64,000 bases of DNA. Origin: UBA9620 sp965220695. Its GTDB lineage: Bacteria; Acidobacteriota; Vicinamibacteria; Vicinamibacterales; UBA8438. Under the pieces are notes generated by a model that saw only the letters and a list, made by a program, of their open reading frames with translations, did no database searches and had not been told where the DNA came from. Where the stretch lies: assembly GCA_965220695.1 (NCBI GenBank), contig OZ244838.1, positions 4,960,001 through 5,024,000 on the forward strand. The letters are read 5' to 3'. The position numbers and the translations under genes were made by a program. Below, in pieces: positions 17,472-25,943 of this stretch; positions within the stretch are counted from its first letter, which is position 1; the number at the start of each line of letters is the position of its first letter.

Positions 17472-17481
17472 CGCAGCACTA

Positions 17482-17795
17482 GGCCGTCTGCTCAAACTTG
17501 TCGAGGACCGCTGTCGATCTGCGCGTCGGTCGGCCCCCGCTCGCGCGCACAGGCGATCACGCCGGAGATGTACTTGTGCGCGAACTACAGCGAGTCGACG
17601 ACGGCCGCGACCATGGCGAGGTCTCCGCCGAAGACGTCGACGCCGTCGCGCGGCGTCCCGGCCGCGTCTCGCTCTCCCGACTAGGTAGTCGACCGCCGCG
17701 CTGGCCGAGCCGGTCCCGCGCGCGATGAACTCAACGCGCGCATCGCCAGCGTCTCGGCCGACCAGGGCGACCGTGCGCATCATCCAGTCGCTCAT
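17482..17795 (-). pseudogene. Relaxase/mobilisation protein relic, cut by IS630 element B
   Basis: The leftward frame begins MSDWMMRTVALVG and reads RVEFIARGTGSASAAVDYLV, a pattern of a plasmid-type relaxase family. One frame over, RDGVDVFGGDLAMVAAVVDS, a stop, then FAHKYISGVIACARERGPTD is visible, and in a further frame VLDKFEQTA runs exactly into the border of the IS630 element. At least one stop and two frameshifts are present. Assignment to a relaxase is from memory of the AVDYL / HKY-x-SGVIA pattern. It implies a former mobilisable plasmid or integrative element here. Confidence 0.55.
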
Positions 17796-18041
17796 CGTGT
17801 AGACTACGCACCGATCTTCATTCGTCGACCGGCGCGCGTCCGATTCTACGGAAAGCACGCGGTTTCGTCGTGTCGATTGACCGAGTGACTACGATCTTGG
17901 GCGTCACGGGTTTGGAGGACGTCAGCAATTGTTGGGAGTGTCCGACGACAGCCACGGCCCGGGCGTCTCGACTTGCAGCCTCGCTGCCTTTGCTGTCCGA
18001 GCAGGCAACCACCGCATCACTTCCCGAGGGACACCATCGCC

Positions 18042-19160
18042 ATGACCATCAGGACGCCGGCCGCACGTGTGAAGCAGGGAGACTTGGTCGTTTACATGAC
18101 CTCAATCAAGGTGGAGAACCTGATAGCCGACGGCTTTTACACGGTCGACACACTTGACCCCAAGAGTGACGAAGGATACCAGCGTCTGTTGAACAACGGT
18201 CGTGCAAAGAAGCTCGCGGACTACGTCATTAAGGGACAAGACACTCACGACGCGTATCTTCCGACGTCCGTGCTCTTGGCTACTGACAAAGCTATTCCAT
18301 TCAACGAACAAGATAACACGGTCGAAATAGACACGACCTATTTGGGTCCCTTGAGCGTTGTTGATGGCCAGCACCGACTTGAAGGGCTCAAAATGGCCGC
18401 CATAAAGGACTCTCGCGTCCTGAACTTCGAAGTTCCAGTGAATTTGGCGGTAAATCTTCCACACATCGTTCAGATGTGTCACTTCTTGATTGTCAACACT
18501 ACGCAGAAGAGCGTGGACAAGGCGGTTGAGCAACGAATTACCGCGCGTCTTACCCAAGCTTTAGATATAGAGGATATGCCAAGCTTGCCACGATGGATTT
18601 ACCAACGGGTGCAGGTGGGTGACGTAGACAAAGCACTAAAGTACGTCACCTATCTAAATGAAACTGCGGGCTCACCTTGGGAAGACAAGATAAAGATGGC
18701 CAATGAAGAGTCGGCCGGCAAGACTGTGAACCAGGGCTCATTTGTCAAGGCAGTCGTAAAGTATGTTTTAACGGCAAACAACCCATTGTCTAGCGTGAAG
18801 GATCTTGACAAAGAAAAGAGGATCTTCTTGAACTACTGGAAAGCGCTCACCGCGCTGTTGGACGACAACAGCGATTCCGTGCTCTACAAGTACAACGGTG
18901 TGAATTTGTTCTGCATGTTCTCCATACCATTCTTTATGAAATGCCAAAACCTTCGTGACTACAAAGTCGGGACGATGGAACAGCTACTTACAGCCGTTTT
19001 CGACAACATCGAAGGCGAATATGCTGGCGTCGGACATCCGGACTGGTGGCGAAAGGGTGGAAGCGCAAGCCGTCTGAATACGGCTGCCCTGAACCTGATA
19101 TCCCAGGAAATGACACGCGCCCTACATCGCGATCCTGATGCTGGCGAGTTTGCGGTATGA
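18042..19160 (+). CDS. DGQHR-domain protein (DndB-like)
   Basis: 372 residues from the ATG preceded by GAGGGACACC. The hallmark LSVVDGQHRLEGLKMA sits near residue 106, followed by NFEVPVNLAVNLPHIVQMCH and FLIVNTTQKSVDKAVEQRIT, the standard order in DGQHR proteins. The family includes DndB, a regulator in DNA phosphorothioation, and many stand-alone proteins beside nucleases in defence loci. The sequence has visibly lower GC (about 50%) than the chromosome. It is followed with a 4-nt overlap by a GIY-YIG gene, so the two are co-translated. No dnd modification genes are in the window. Confidence 0.82.
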   Translation: MTIRTPAARVKQGDLVVYMTSIKVENLIADGFYTVDTLDPKSDEGYQRLLNNGRAKKLADYVIKGQDTHDAYLPTSVLLATDKAIPFNEQDNTVEIDTTYLGPLSVVDGQHRLEGLKMAAIKDSRVLNFEVPVNLAVNLPHIVQMCHFLIVNTTQKSVDKAVEQRITARLTQALDIEDMPSLPRWIYQRVQVGDVDKALKYVTYLNETAGSPWEDKIKMANEESAGKTVNQGSFVKAVVKYVLTANNPLSSVKDLDKEKRIFLNYWKALTALLDDNSDSVLYKYNGVNLFCMFSIPFFMKCQNLRDYKVGTMEQLLTAVFDNIEGEYAGVGHPDWWRKGGSASRLNTAALNLISQEMTRALHRDPDAGEFAV

Positions 19161-19495
19161 CGACAGAGGATCTCGTTCCCCCGCCGGACAATACAGAGAC
19201 TTTCGAGCCAAAGAGCGCTCGGTTTGTACCAGAACGTGCCGGCTGCTACACGTTGACGACTTTCTCGCGCGCGATACTGTACATAGGCCGCACCACGAAC
19301 TTGCGATCACGCATGAAGCGACATCTGAGAGACGACGAGAAAGTTAATCCGACACGTTACGGCCGGGCGACCTTGTTTACTTGGGTTGAGTGTGATGACA
19401 TCGAAAGAGTCGAGCGCACTTGGGCGAATATGTATATTCAGTGCAAAGGACGGCTGCCTGTGTTGAATACCGTCTATCCGGCGGTGTCAACGTAG
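19157..19495 (+). CDS. GIY-YIG nuclease
   Basis: 112 residues, essentially one GIY-YIG domain: GCYTLTTFSRAILYIGRTTN (the first strand is G-C-Y instead of G-I-Y, the second is L-Y-I-G), then LRSRMKRHL with the catalytic Arg, and a Glu in DDIERVERTWAN. The ATGA overlap with the DGQHR gene shows translational coupling. Single-domain GIY-YIG proteins of this size usually nick or cut DNA with help from a partner for specificity, so the DGQHR protein is the obvious candidate. Confidence 0.8.
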   Translation: MTTEDLVPPPDNTETFEPKSARFVPERAGCYTLTTFSRAILYIGRTTNLRSRMKRHLRDDEKVNPTRYGRATLFTWVECDDIERVERTWANMYIQCKGRLPVLNTVYPAVST

Positions 19496-19505
19496 GTGGT
19501 GACTT

Positions 19506-20063
19506 ATGAATCGCGATATCATTGAAAAGCTCAATGAGCACGTCCTCGGCGACGGCGTGAGAAGCGAAGCTGGGGTGACGTACCTGTTGGTTCAGCTTGC
19601 CAAGCTTGTAGAACGTGCAGACCGGAAGGACGCATACCCACACTTGATGTTCTACAGAAACTGGGCGGTACATTCGAAACTGGACCGCACAGATTTCCTG
19701 GTTGCGCAGTTTATGGGGGTGATCGAACGAGGCGGAGCCGAAGGGTGGGATGTTGAGACCATCGGCGCCGGTCTTTCGGAGGAATTGCGGGGGTCACTTG
19801 CCGGACTGCGCGCCGACATTCGAGCCGCTTTTGAGTCGTTGACGGATACGGAGACCGGTACACGGTTTAGCGACGCGCTTTGCTGTCCGGAAGCCAGGTG
19901 GTGGGGTGTGGTCGCAGATTCTCTATTGTCTATCCTGTCAGACATTCCCGTCGAAGCTCGTGATGGGAACATCGCTATGGAACTTTCAGGTGAACGGAAT
20001 GTGCTGCGGATATCGCGCGGCGACCAGAACTTTAATGTTGAGTGTCGTGTTCCCTTAGAATAG
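19506..20063 (+). CDS. Small protein with an R-x4-H motif (HEPN-like candidate)
   Basis: 185 residues, 10 nt after the GIY-YIG gene with a good ribosome binding site (AGGTGGTG). The N-terminal half is helical-looking and holds FYRNWAVHSKLDRTDFLVAQ near residue 50; R51-N-W-A-V-H56 fits the R-x4-H catalytic signature of HEPN ribonucleases. The C-terminal half looks like mixed beta strands (NVLRISRGDQNFNVECRV). I do not recognise a named family and the HEPN suggestion rests on one motif. Its low GC and spacing make it the third gene of this small operon. Confidence 0.6.
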   Translation: MNRDIIEKLNEHVLGDGVRSEAGVTYLLVQLAKLVERADRKDAYPHLMFYRNWAVHSKLDRTDFLVAQFMGVIERGGAEGWDVETIGAGLSEELRGSLAGLRADIRAAFESLTDTETGTRFSDALCCPEARWWGVVADSLLSILSDIPVEARDGNIAMELSGERNVLRISRGDQNFNVECRVPLE

Positions 20064-20623
20064 TCAAGAGGCGACTGGATGGACGAGACAGTTTCAGCTA
20101 TTGGAAGCGGCGGCGTTCCGCGAGACCAGGATTCCGCAGACGATCTCAGGACGTGGACGTGGAGGAACCTGCCGGATGCACGGGCTTGAGCGGGATGGCG
20201 GAACGCGGACGCGACGCGCTACGGGGTTGTCGGGGAGCGATGTCAACGATCGCGAGATAGTGACAAATTCTCGACACTCGTCGGTGCGCTTGGCTCGGGC
20301 ACCGGTCTTGTCGTGTGGATCTTGAGGAAGATGAAGATGCTGGCGGTGGGCGCTGTGGGAAACCGCGCCCACGCGGTTTTCCAAGCTCCGGTGGGCGCGC
20401 TCTGTGCGTCCACGGGAGCGGCGGCGTCCACGGCCCCGGCGCTGGCGGTCGGCACGGCGTTCGGATAGCGTAGGGAGCGGACTCAGACGTGGGGTGAGGG
20501 CCCGGTATGCCCACCGGACCCTCGTGACCGCCCCGAGCTCCGACAGACCGAGCCGATCCCCGCTGTTGTGCCACGGATCAGGCTCGTTGTCCAGTCGGAG
20601 ATCGCCCTGCGCGCTCCGACGCC
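20064..20623. other. Non-coding or decayed stretch left of the IS21 genes
   Basis: I see no convincing gene. A frame reading FSTLVGALGSGTGLVVWILR is open here but has no start and an internal stop upstream. The sequence ATTCTCGACACTCGTCGGTG at about 20260 closely resembles ATTCTCGACACCCGTCGATG at about 32235, a dispersed short repeat probably derived from an IS end. Confidence 0.3.
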
Positions 20624-21097
20624 GTGGACCAGCCCCTCCGCCAGAGAACCTGTCGCCAGTGCAGCCGTCTTTTCGCCGTCTGCGCGGCGTGTGACCGTGG
20701 CCATGCCTACTGCACGTCGTCGTGCCGGACGGCCGGTCGTCGCCGGTGCGTTCGAGCCGCCAACGCTCGTCATCAGCGCAGTCTGGAAGGACGTCTCGAC
20801 CACCGCGACCGGCAGCGCGCCTACCGCGCCCGCCGCCGCGTGACGGATCACACTTCCCCCGCACCCCCGCCATCGGACAGACTCCCCGTCCCTGACGCCG
20901 CCCCGGTTCCCGCGGCCACGCGATGCGTGGTCTGCGGCCGATCGAGCCGGTGGCTGACCCCGATGCGGGAGCCTCGCGTCGTGCGGGGAAGGAGGAACGA
21001 TGATCACGCCCGCGCAGCGCGCCGAGATCCGGCGCCTGTACTACAGCGAGCACTGGAAGCTCGGGACCATCGCCGCTCAACTCGGCCTCCACCGTGA
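20624..21097 (+). CDS. Zinc-finger passenger protein of the IS21 element
   Basis: 157 residues. Two cysteine clusters are visible: CRQCSRLFAVCAACDRGHAY with a following C-x3-C, then RHQRSLEGRLDHRDRQRAYR, a basic repeat, and later ATRCVVCGRSSRWLTP. The Cys/His spacing is that of a zinc ribbon. The gene overlaps istA by about 98 nt. Small Cys-rich proteins of this look occur upstream of istA in some IS21 elements as far as I recall; their role is not known. DNA binding at the element ends or target choice is plausible. Confidence 0.5.
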   Translation: MDQPLRQRTCRQCSRLFAVCAACDRGHAYCTSSCRTAGRRRCVRAANARHQRSLEGRLDHRDRQRAYRARRRVTDHTSPAPPPSDRLPVPDAAPVPAATRCVVCGRSSRWLTPMREPRVVRGRRNDDHARAARRDPAPVLQRALEARDHRRSTRPPP

Positions 21098-22502
21098 GAC
21101 GGTCCGCGCCGCGGTCGAGCACGCGTCGGGAAGCGTCCGGGGCGGCGTGTGTCGGCCTACCGCCCTCGACCCCTACCTGCCGTTCATTCGCGACACCCTG
21201 GCCCAGTACCCCCGGCTGCGCGCCACCCGCATCCACGAGATGGTCCGCCAGCGCGGCTACCCGGGCTCGGTCATCCAGGTCCGCCGCCTCGTGCGGCGCC
21301 TGCGGCCCGAGTCCACCCGCACCGTCTACCGCCGCGTCGTCACCCTGGTGGGCGAGCAAGGTCAAGTGGACTGGGGCTCCTTCGGCAAGGTCCGCATCGG
21401 ACACGGCACACGCGCCGTCTCCGGATTCGTCATGGTCCTCGGCTACTCGCGCGCCATCGCCGCCCTCTTCACCCTCGACCAGACCCTTGAGAGTTTCCTC
21501 CGCGGACACGTCGAGGCCTTCGAGGCCCTGGGCGGCATCGCCCGCACGCTCGTCTACGACAACCTCCGCAGCGCTGTGCTCGACCGCCGCGGTACCGCCG
21601 TCCAGTTCCATCCCCGCCTGCTCGAGCTCGCCGGCCACTACCACTTCGCCCCCCGACCCTGCACACCGGGACGCGGAAATGAGAAGGGGAAAATCGAACG
21701 GCAGATCCAATACCTACGGCACGCCTTCTTCGCCGCTCGGCCCTTCCGCGACCTCGACGACCTCAACGCCCAGTTCCGACGCTGGCGAGACGACATCGCC
21801 CACCAACGCCGCCACCCCGAGCAACCCGACCGCACCGTTGCCGAGGTCTGGGCCGACGAGCAGCCCCGGCTGCTGCCGCTCCCCGCCCATCCCTTCGAGA
21901 CCGACCTCGTGCGCGTCGTCCGCTCCGGCAAAACCCCCTACGTCCGCTTCGACCGCAATCTCTACTCCATCCCCCACACCCGCGTCCGCAAGCCCCTGAC
22001 CCTGCTCGCCAGCGACACCCGCGTCCGCATCCTCGACCAGCAGACCGAGCTCGCCCGCCATCGCCGCACCTACGACACCGGACAGACCGTCGAGGACCCC
22101 GCGCACCTGGAAGGCCTGCTCGCCGCCACCCGTCAGGCCAACGTCCACACCACCCGCGACCGCCTCCGCGCCGCCGTCCCCGCCACCGCCGCCCTCTTCG
22201 AACGGCTCGCAGAGCGCGGGGAGGCGCTACGACCCCACGCCACCAGGCTGCTCGCGCTGCTCGACGACTACGGGCCGCAGGAACTCGCCGCCGCCGTCGA
22301 CGACGCCCTCCAACGAGACGCCCTCGGCGCCGGCTCCATCACCCACATCCTCGAAACGCGCCGGCGACAGCGCGGACTCAAACCCCCGCTCCGGCTTACC
22401 TTGCCCGACCGCCCGGGACTGCGAGACCTCGACGTCCAGCCCCACGACCTGGAGACCTACGATGCCCTCGGACAACACACCCCCGACGACGCTGGCGACT
22501 GA
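21000..22502 (+). CDS. istA: IS21 transposase IstA
   Basis: 500 residues from an ATG preceded by AAGGAGGAACG. N-terminal helix-turn-helix (LGTIAAQLGLHRETVRAAVE), then the integrase core: VDWGSFGKVRIGHGTRAVSG (D), TLVYDNLRSAVLDRRG (D) and RGNEKGKIERQIQYLRHAFF (E), followed by a C-terminal beta domain (RFDRNLYSIPHTRVRKPLTL). Length and motifs are normal, so the transposase should be active with IstB. Confidence 0.9.
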   Translation: MITPAQRAEIRRLYYSEHWKLGTIAAQLGLHRETVRAAVEHASGSVRGGVCRPTALDPYLPFIRDTLAQYPRLRATRIHEMVRQRGYPGSVIQVRRLVRRLRPESTRTVYRRVVTLVGEQGQVDWGSFGKVRIGHGTRAVSGFVMVLGYSRAIAALFTLDQTLESFLRGHVEAFEALGGIARTLVYDNLRSAVLDRRGTAVQFHPRLLELAGHYHFAPRPCTPGRGNEKGKIERQIQYLRHAFFAARPFRDLDDLNAQFRRWRDDIAHQRRHPEQPDRTVAEVWADEQPRLLPLPAHPFETDLVRVVRSGKTPYVRFDRNLYSIPHTRVRKPLTLLASDTRVRILDQQTELARHRRTYDTGQTVEDPAHLEGLLAATRQANVHTTRDRLRAAVPATAALFERLAERGEALRPHATRLLALLDDYGPQELAAAVDDALQRDALGAGSITHILETRRRQRGLKPPLRLTLPDRPGLRDLDVQPHDLETYDALGQHTPDDAGD

Positions 22503-23289
22503 CCTCCGACGACTCGGATTCAATCGCACCGCCGACGACCTCAACGACCTCGTCGCCACAGCCACCCGCAAACGCTGGAGCACGACCGTGCTGCTCGAAC
22601 ACCTCGTCGCCGCCGAACTCGAAGACCGACAGCGCCGCAGCGTCGAGCGCCGACTCACCTGCGCCCGACTGGGACGCTTCAAGCCCCTCGCCGACTGGGA
22701 CTGGGACTGGCCCACCGCCTTCGACCGACCGGCCCTCGAACGCATCCTCACCCTCGATTTCCTCACCCGCGGCGAGAACGTCATCCTCGTCGGAGCCCAG
22801 GGCCTCGGCAAGACCATGCTCGCCAAGAACATCGCACACCAGGCCATCCTCGCCGGACACTCCGCCCTCTTCACCACCGCCGCCGACCTCCTGCTCAACC
22901 TCAACGGACAGGAGACGGCCCGAGCCCTCGAACGACGCCTCCGACACTACACCCGGCCATCACTACTCGTGGTCGACGAAGTAGGATTTCTCGCCTACGA
23001 CGCACGGGCCGCCGACCTGCTCTTCCAGCTCGTCAGCCGCCGTTACGAGCACCGCTCCCTGCTCATCACCACCAATCTGCCCTTCAAGCATTGGGACACC
23101 GTGTTCCCAAACGCCTCCTGCGCCGTCGCTCTGATCGACCGCCTGACCCATCACGTCGAGATCCTTGTCGTCGAAGGCCGCAGCTATCGCCGGCGCGAGG
23201 CCGAACTCACCCAGCAGCAGCGCAAACGACGACGTCCGCGCCGCAACGACTCGCCAGATGGCAACGACTCACCCCGTCGTCGTCAATGA
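22462..23289 (+). CDS. istB: IS21 helper ATPase IstB
   Basis: 275 residues, overlapping istA by 41 nt. Walker A GAQGLGKTM (VILVGAQGLGKTMLAKNIAH), Walker B LLVVDEVGFL and an arginine-rich C-terminus are all present. IstB is an AAA+ ATPase that assembles on DNA and bends the target for IstA. A longer-than-usual tail (SPDGNDSPRRRQ) is the only oddity. Confidence 0.9.
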   Translation: MPSDNTPPTTLATDLRRLGFNRTADDLNDLVATATRKRWSTTVLLEHLVAAELEDRQRRSVERRLTCARLGRFKPLADWDWDWPTAFDRPALERILTLDFLTRGENVILVGAQGLGKTMLAKNIAHQAILAGHSALFTTAADLLLNLNGQETARALERRLRHYTRPSLLVVDEVGFLAYDARAADLLFQLVSRRYEHRSLLITTNLPFKHWDTVFPNASCAVALIDRLTHHVEILVVEGRSYRRREAELTQQQRKRRRPRRNDSPDGNDSPRRRQ

Positions 23290-23568
23290 ACCCCGTCGAC
23301 AGCAGTGCAGAAAACGTCAGTTTCTGGAGACCGCCAACAGCGAAGCAGGGGGCGGCGAAGATCGCGACGAATGGGGCGTTGGCGACACGACTCGCGGTGA
23401 ACGACGAGGCGCGAGGTGGGGCGAGTCGACGGATGACCAAGGCGGGTCGTCTGCGGACGGTTGAGGTGGTCCCGTAGGTTCCTGTTGACAATGAGGCAAG
23501 CAAAGAGGGAAGCAAGGTTGGAATAGTGACAGTAAGTTGCTGACAGCGAATTACTTGCGAGGAATCAT

Positions 23569-23862
23569 GGGTTCGCGTTGCCGGAATGGCCTACGATTCC
23601 TTTCGGGTTGTATCTGTTCGTCCAGGCTGCCCGCACAGGCAGCTGGATACAGCGGCTCTTCATCCGTGCCGGGCGCCGAGGGTTTGGATTCGCTCCCGTT
23701 GGGCTCGCCGCGCTCGCCGAAGCCCGTGAGCAGGCGCTCGCCAACCGCACGCTGGCCCGGTGCGGCGGCAACCCGCTGGCCGACGAGGGCTTCGATCGCG
23801 CTCGACTTCGCGCTCCGATTTGTTCGGGTGGTGATGGCTGCTACTCCTTGTGCGTGGGTTGA
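23569..23862 (+). pseudogene. Relic of P4-type integrase (copy 3)
   Basis: From 23602 the frame reads FGLYLFVQAARTGSWIQRLF, then LAALAEAREQALANRTLARC and GGNPLADEG, the same arm-binding segment as at 968. The nucleotide similarity starts upstream of the coding part (TTGCCGGAATGG here, CTGCCGGAGTG before the 36.7-kb copy). Nothing of the catalytic domain remains. Confidence 0.65.
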
Positions 23863-24223
23863 CTGGTCAATCAACCTCTTGCCATGATCGTTCTCTTCAC
23901 TCAAACGGTTTTGCACACAGATCGGAACACTACCGACACCAGCTGTGGACGAACCTCGATCGGTGCTCCCGTCGCCCTCCCGTACCGGAGGACGAATGGC
24001 GGAGGCCAGCCGTTACGGCGTTAGTGTCCCCGGACGTGGTGGAAATCCGCTAGGCCGACACGGCTAAACAGCCCTCGGCGGACACCGCAAACCCGGCCAT
24101 TTCGGCGTCCCGAGACCGGAAAACGAGGACCCACCGGTAGGGGCGCACCTGCGACCGCGGCGCGTGACTGACACGGCTGGCCGCCGGCCGCTGGCGCCAT
24201 TGACGAAACCCCACTTGTGACGG
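23863..24223. other. No recognisable gene
   Basis: A 360-bp spacer between the integrase relic and a permease fragment. I see neither a gene nor a repeat here. It is the right border of the mobile island. Confidence 0.3.
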
Positions 24224-24523
24224 TCACTCCGTCCGCAAGACTGCTACTGGATCGAGCGTCGTTGCGCGACGAGGCGGAAGCCATGCGGCGACCACGGCAA
24301 GCGCGACGAGCAGGACCGGAACCGCCGCGTACGTGAATGGATCCCACGGACCGACGCCGAAGAGTGGTGAAGACAGCGACGACATCAGGACGGCGGCTCC
24401 GATCTCCCCGATGACGATCCCGACACCAGCGAACGCGAGGGCCTGCCGAACGAAGCGCGCGCGGACGTTCGTGCGGGTCGCGCCGAGCGCGAGCCGAATG
24501 CCGATGTCGCGCTGCTGGCGACG
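24224..24523 (-). pseudogene. C-terminal fragment of a MacB/FtsX-type (ADOP) permease
   Basis: 99 residues: RDIGIRLALGATRTNVRARF, two hydrophobic helices and the conserved tail AAWLPPRRATTLDPVAVLRTE, which ends like the intact permeases at 36914 and 54218. Upstream in the same frame the similarity ends at once, so about 700 residues are missing. Confidence 0.7.
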
Positions 24524-24653
24524 CGGTCGCGAACTGTGCGCTGCTGTACCGGGAGCGGGTCCTTCCGGCCAACCGGTCAAAGCCCCGTACCTGTGTCCCG
24601 ATGGTGCCAATACCCGCAGGTGTGGGGCGTCGAACGTGACTCGGCTGTTCGAA

Positions 24654-25478
24654 TCACGGCTCTCCGGCGCCGGACGAGCCGTCGGTGGCGGGCGCCCCAG
24701 CCTGCACCGTGCCGTCGGTCTGGCGGCCGAACGCGGTGAGACCACCCAGCGCCCCGAGCCCCATCGTCTCCACGGCGGAAGACGGCACGATGATCATCGA
24801 CCCCTTCTGCCGCAGTCCCTCGTAGACCATGTTCATCGCCCGCAGATGCAGCGCCACCGGGTTCTCCCGGTAGTGCTCGGACGCTCGCGCGAACTTTTCC
24901 GCGATCTCGGTCTCGGCCGTGCCCAGGATGATGCGGCTCTGACGCTCGCGCTCCGCCTGCGCCTGCCGCGACATGGCGTCCTCGAGACCCTTCGGGATGA
25001 TGATGTCCTTGATCTCGACCGACTGCGTCGTGACACCCCAGGCGTTGGTCTTCTCGTCGAGCACCTTCTGGATCTCCCGCCCCAGCTGGTCGCGTTCCGA
25101 GAGCAGCTCGGCGAGGTCGTGCTTGCCGATGGCGTTCCGGAGCGACGTCTGCGCCGAAAGGACGACCGCGTGCATGAAGGCCTCGACCTCGAGGACCGCT
25201 TTCTGGGCATCCCAGACCATCCAGAACGCGATGGCGTCGACGTTCACCGGCACGGTGTCTGCGGTGAGGGTGGTCTCGGCACTGAAGTCGCTGACCCTGA
25301 TCCGCTGGTCCACGAATTGCGCCACTTTGTCGATGATCGGCACGACCAGAAAGACACCCGAGGGCTTGAGGGCCCGGAACCTGCCGAAACGGAGCAACAC
25401 CGCCTTCTCCCACTGGTAGCCAATCTGCAGCGACGTGGACACGAGCAGCACGACCAGCCCCAGCACGAAGATCCCCAC
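24654..25478 (-). CDS. Slipin (SPFH/band 7 membrane protein)
   Basis: 274 residues. An N-terminal membrane helix (MGIFVLGLVVLLVSTSLQIG) is followed by the stomatin core: YQWEKAVLLRFGRFRALKPS, DFSAETTLTADTVPVNVDAI, SLRNAIGKHDLAELLSERDQ and WGVTTQSVEIKDIIIPKGLE. A coiled-coil segment with RQAQAERERQSRIILGTAET comes next. Slipins form membrane microdomain scaffolds. A small membrane-protein pair lies upstream on the same strand (25563-26255), and in other genomes slipins often pair with an NfeD-like partner, which is not obvious here. Confidence 0.9.
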   Translation of the reverse strand: MGIFVLGLVVLLVSTSLQIGYQWEKAVLLRFGRFRALKPSGVFLVVPIIDKVAQFVDQRIRVSDFSAETTLTADTVPVNVDAIAFWMVWDAQKAVLEVEAFMHAVVLSAQTSLRNAIGKHDLAELLSERDQLGREIQKVLDEKTNAWGVTTQSVEIKDIIIPKGLEDAMSRQAQAERERQSRIILGTAETEIAEKFARASEHYRENPVALHLRAMNMVYEGLRQKGSMIIVPSSAVETMGLGALGGLTAFGRQTDGTVQAGAPATDGSSGAGEP

Positions 25479-25562
25479 CAGCAGCAGAGCGTTCAGCGGA
25501 GCGAAGCGGAAATCGGCCCGGGTCGTGGTGGCGAATCTCTCGAAGGCTCCGAATCCGAAGGG

Positions 25563-25934
25563 TCAGAGATAGACGAAGCTGGCAATGACCCATGCGACGC
25601 CCACCACGAAACCGGCGACGCCCCGCGCACGTATGAAGCCGACCGGAACCCGGCCCAAGAGTCGAATGAGCGGGTCAGGCGCAAGCATGACCGCCATCAT
25701 GGTCACCCCGACCGCGATCCCCACGATGTGCGCGATCGACGCGAAGGTCCCTTCCACGTGCTGCGCAGACAGCGACATCCACAGACCCAGGGCGCCGATC
25801 AGGGCGCCCAACCCCCTGAGCCGTGTCTTGTGCGAGATGAACCTGCGGGTTGCCGCCGGGGCCACCATGCCGGCGCCGCGCATGGCGACACTGCACAGAC
25901 CGAACAGGACGCTCGAGATCAGCAGACCGTTCAT
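25563..25934 (-). CDS. Small integral membrane protein
   Basis: 123 residues with three or four hydrophobic segments (LLISSVLFGLCSVAMRGAG, LRGLGALIGALGLWMSL, IVGIAVGVTMMAVML, GVAGFVVGVAWVIASFVYL). I do not recognise the family. It is 10 nt from the upstream membrane-protein gene and upstream of the slipin gene, so the three probably form one operon. Confidence 0.6.
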   Translation of the reverse strand: MNGLLISSVLFGLCSVAMRGAGMVAPAATRRFISHKTRLRGLGALIGALGLWMSLSAQHVEGTFASIAHIVGIAVGVTMMAVMLAPDPLIRLLGRVPVGFIRARGVAGFVVGVAWVIASFVYL

Positions 25935-25943
25935 GATGGCTCC

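Larger units (their letters stand above)
16284..17481 (+). mobile_element. IS630-family element B, abutting element A
   Basis: The left end CTAGTGCTGCGCCACG matches the right end when inverted (CTAGTGCTGCGTCACG), with TA at both borders. It starts at the same TA where element A ends. The right border cuts into a relaxase relic read on the other strand. Its transposase is split over two frames joined at an A8 tract. Confidence 0.72.
20624..23289 (+). mobile_element. IS21-family element (passenger gene, istA, istB)
   Basis: Contiguous zinc-finger passenger gene, istA and istB, all intact and overlapping. The exact ends could not be fixed because no clear terminal repeat pair was found between about 20240 and 23530. 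Confidence 0.7.

Noticed and set aside
18042..19160. Complete Dnd phosphorothioation system
   Set aside because: Only a DndB-like DGQHR protein is present; no DndA, C, D or E and no DptF/G/H cluster next to it.
20094..21710. 538-residue leftward frame
   Set aside because: Antisense of the zinc passenger gene and istA; low-complexity composition and no family features.
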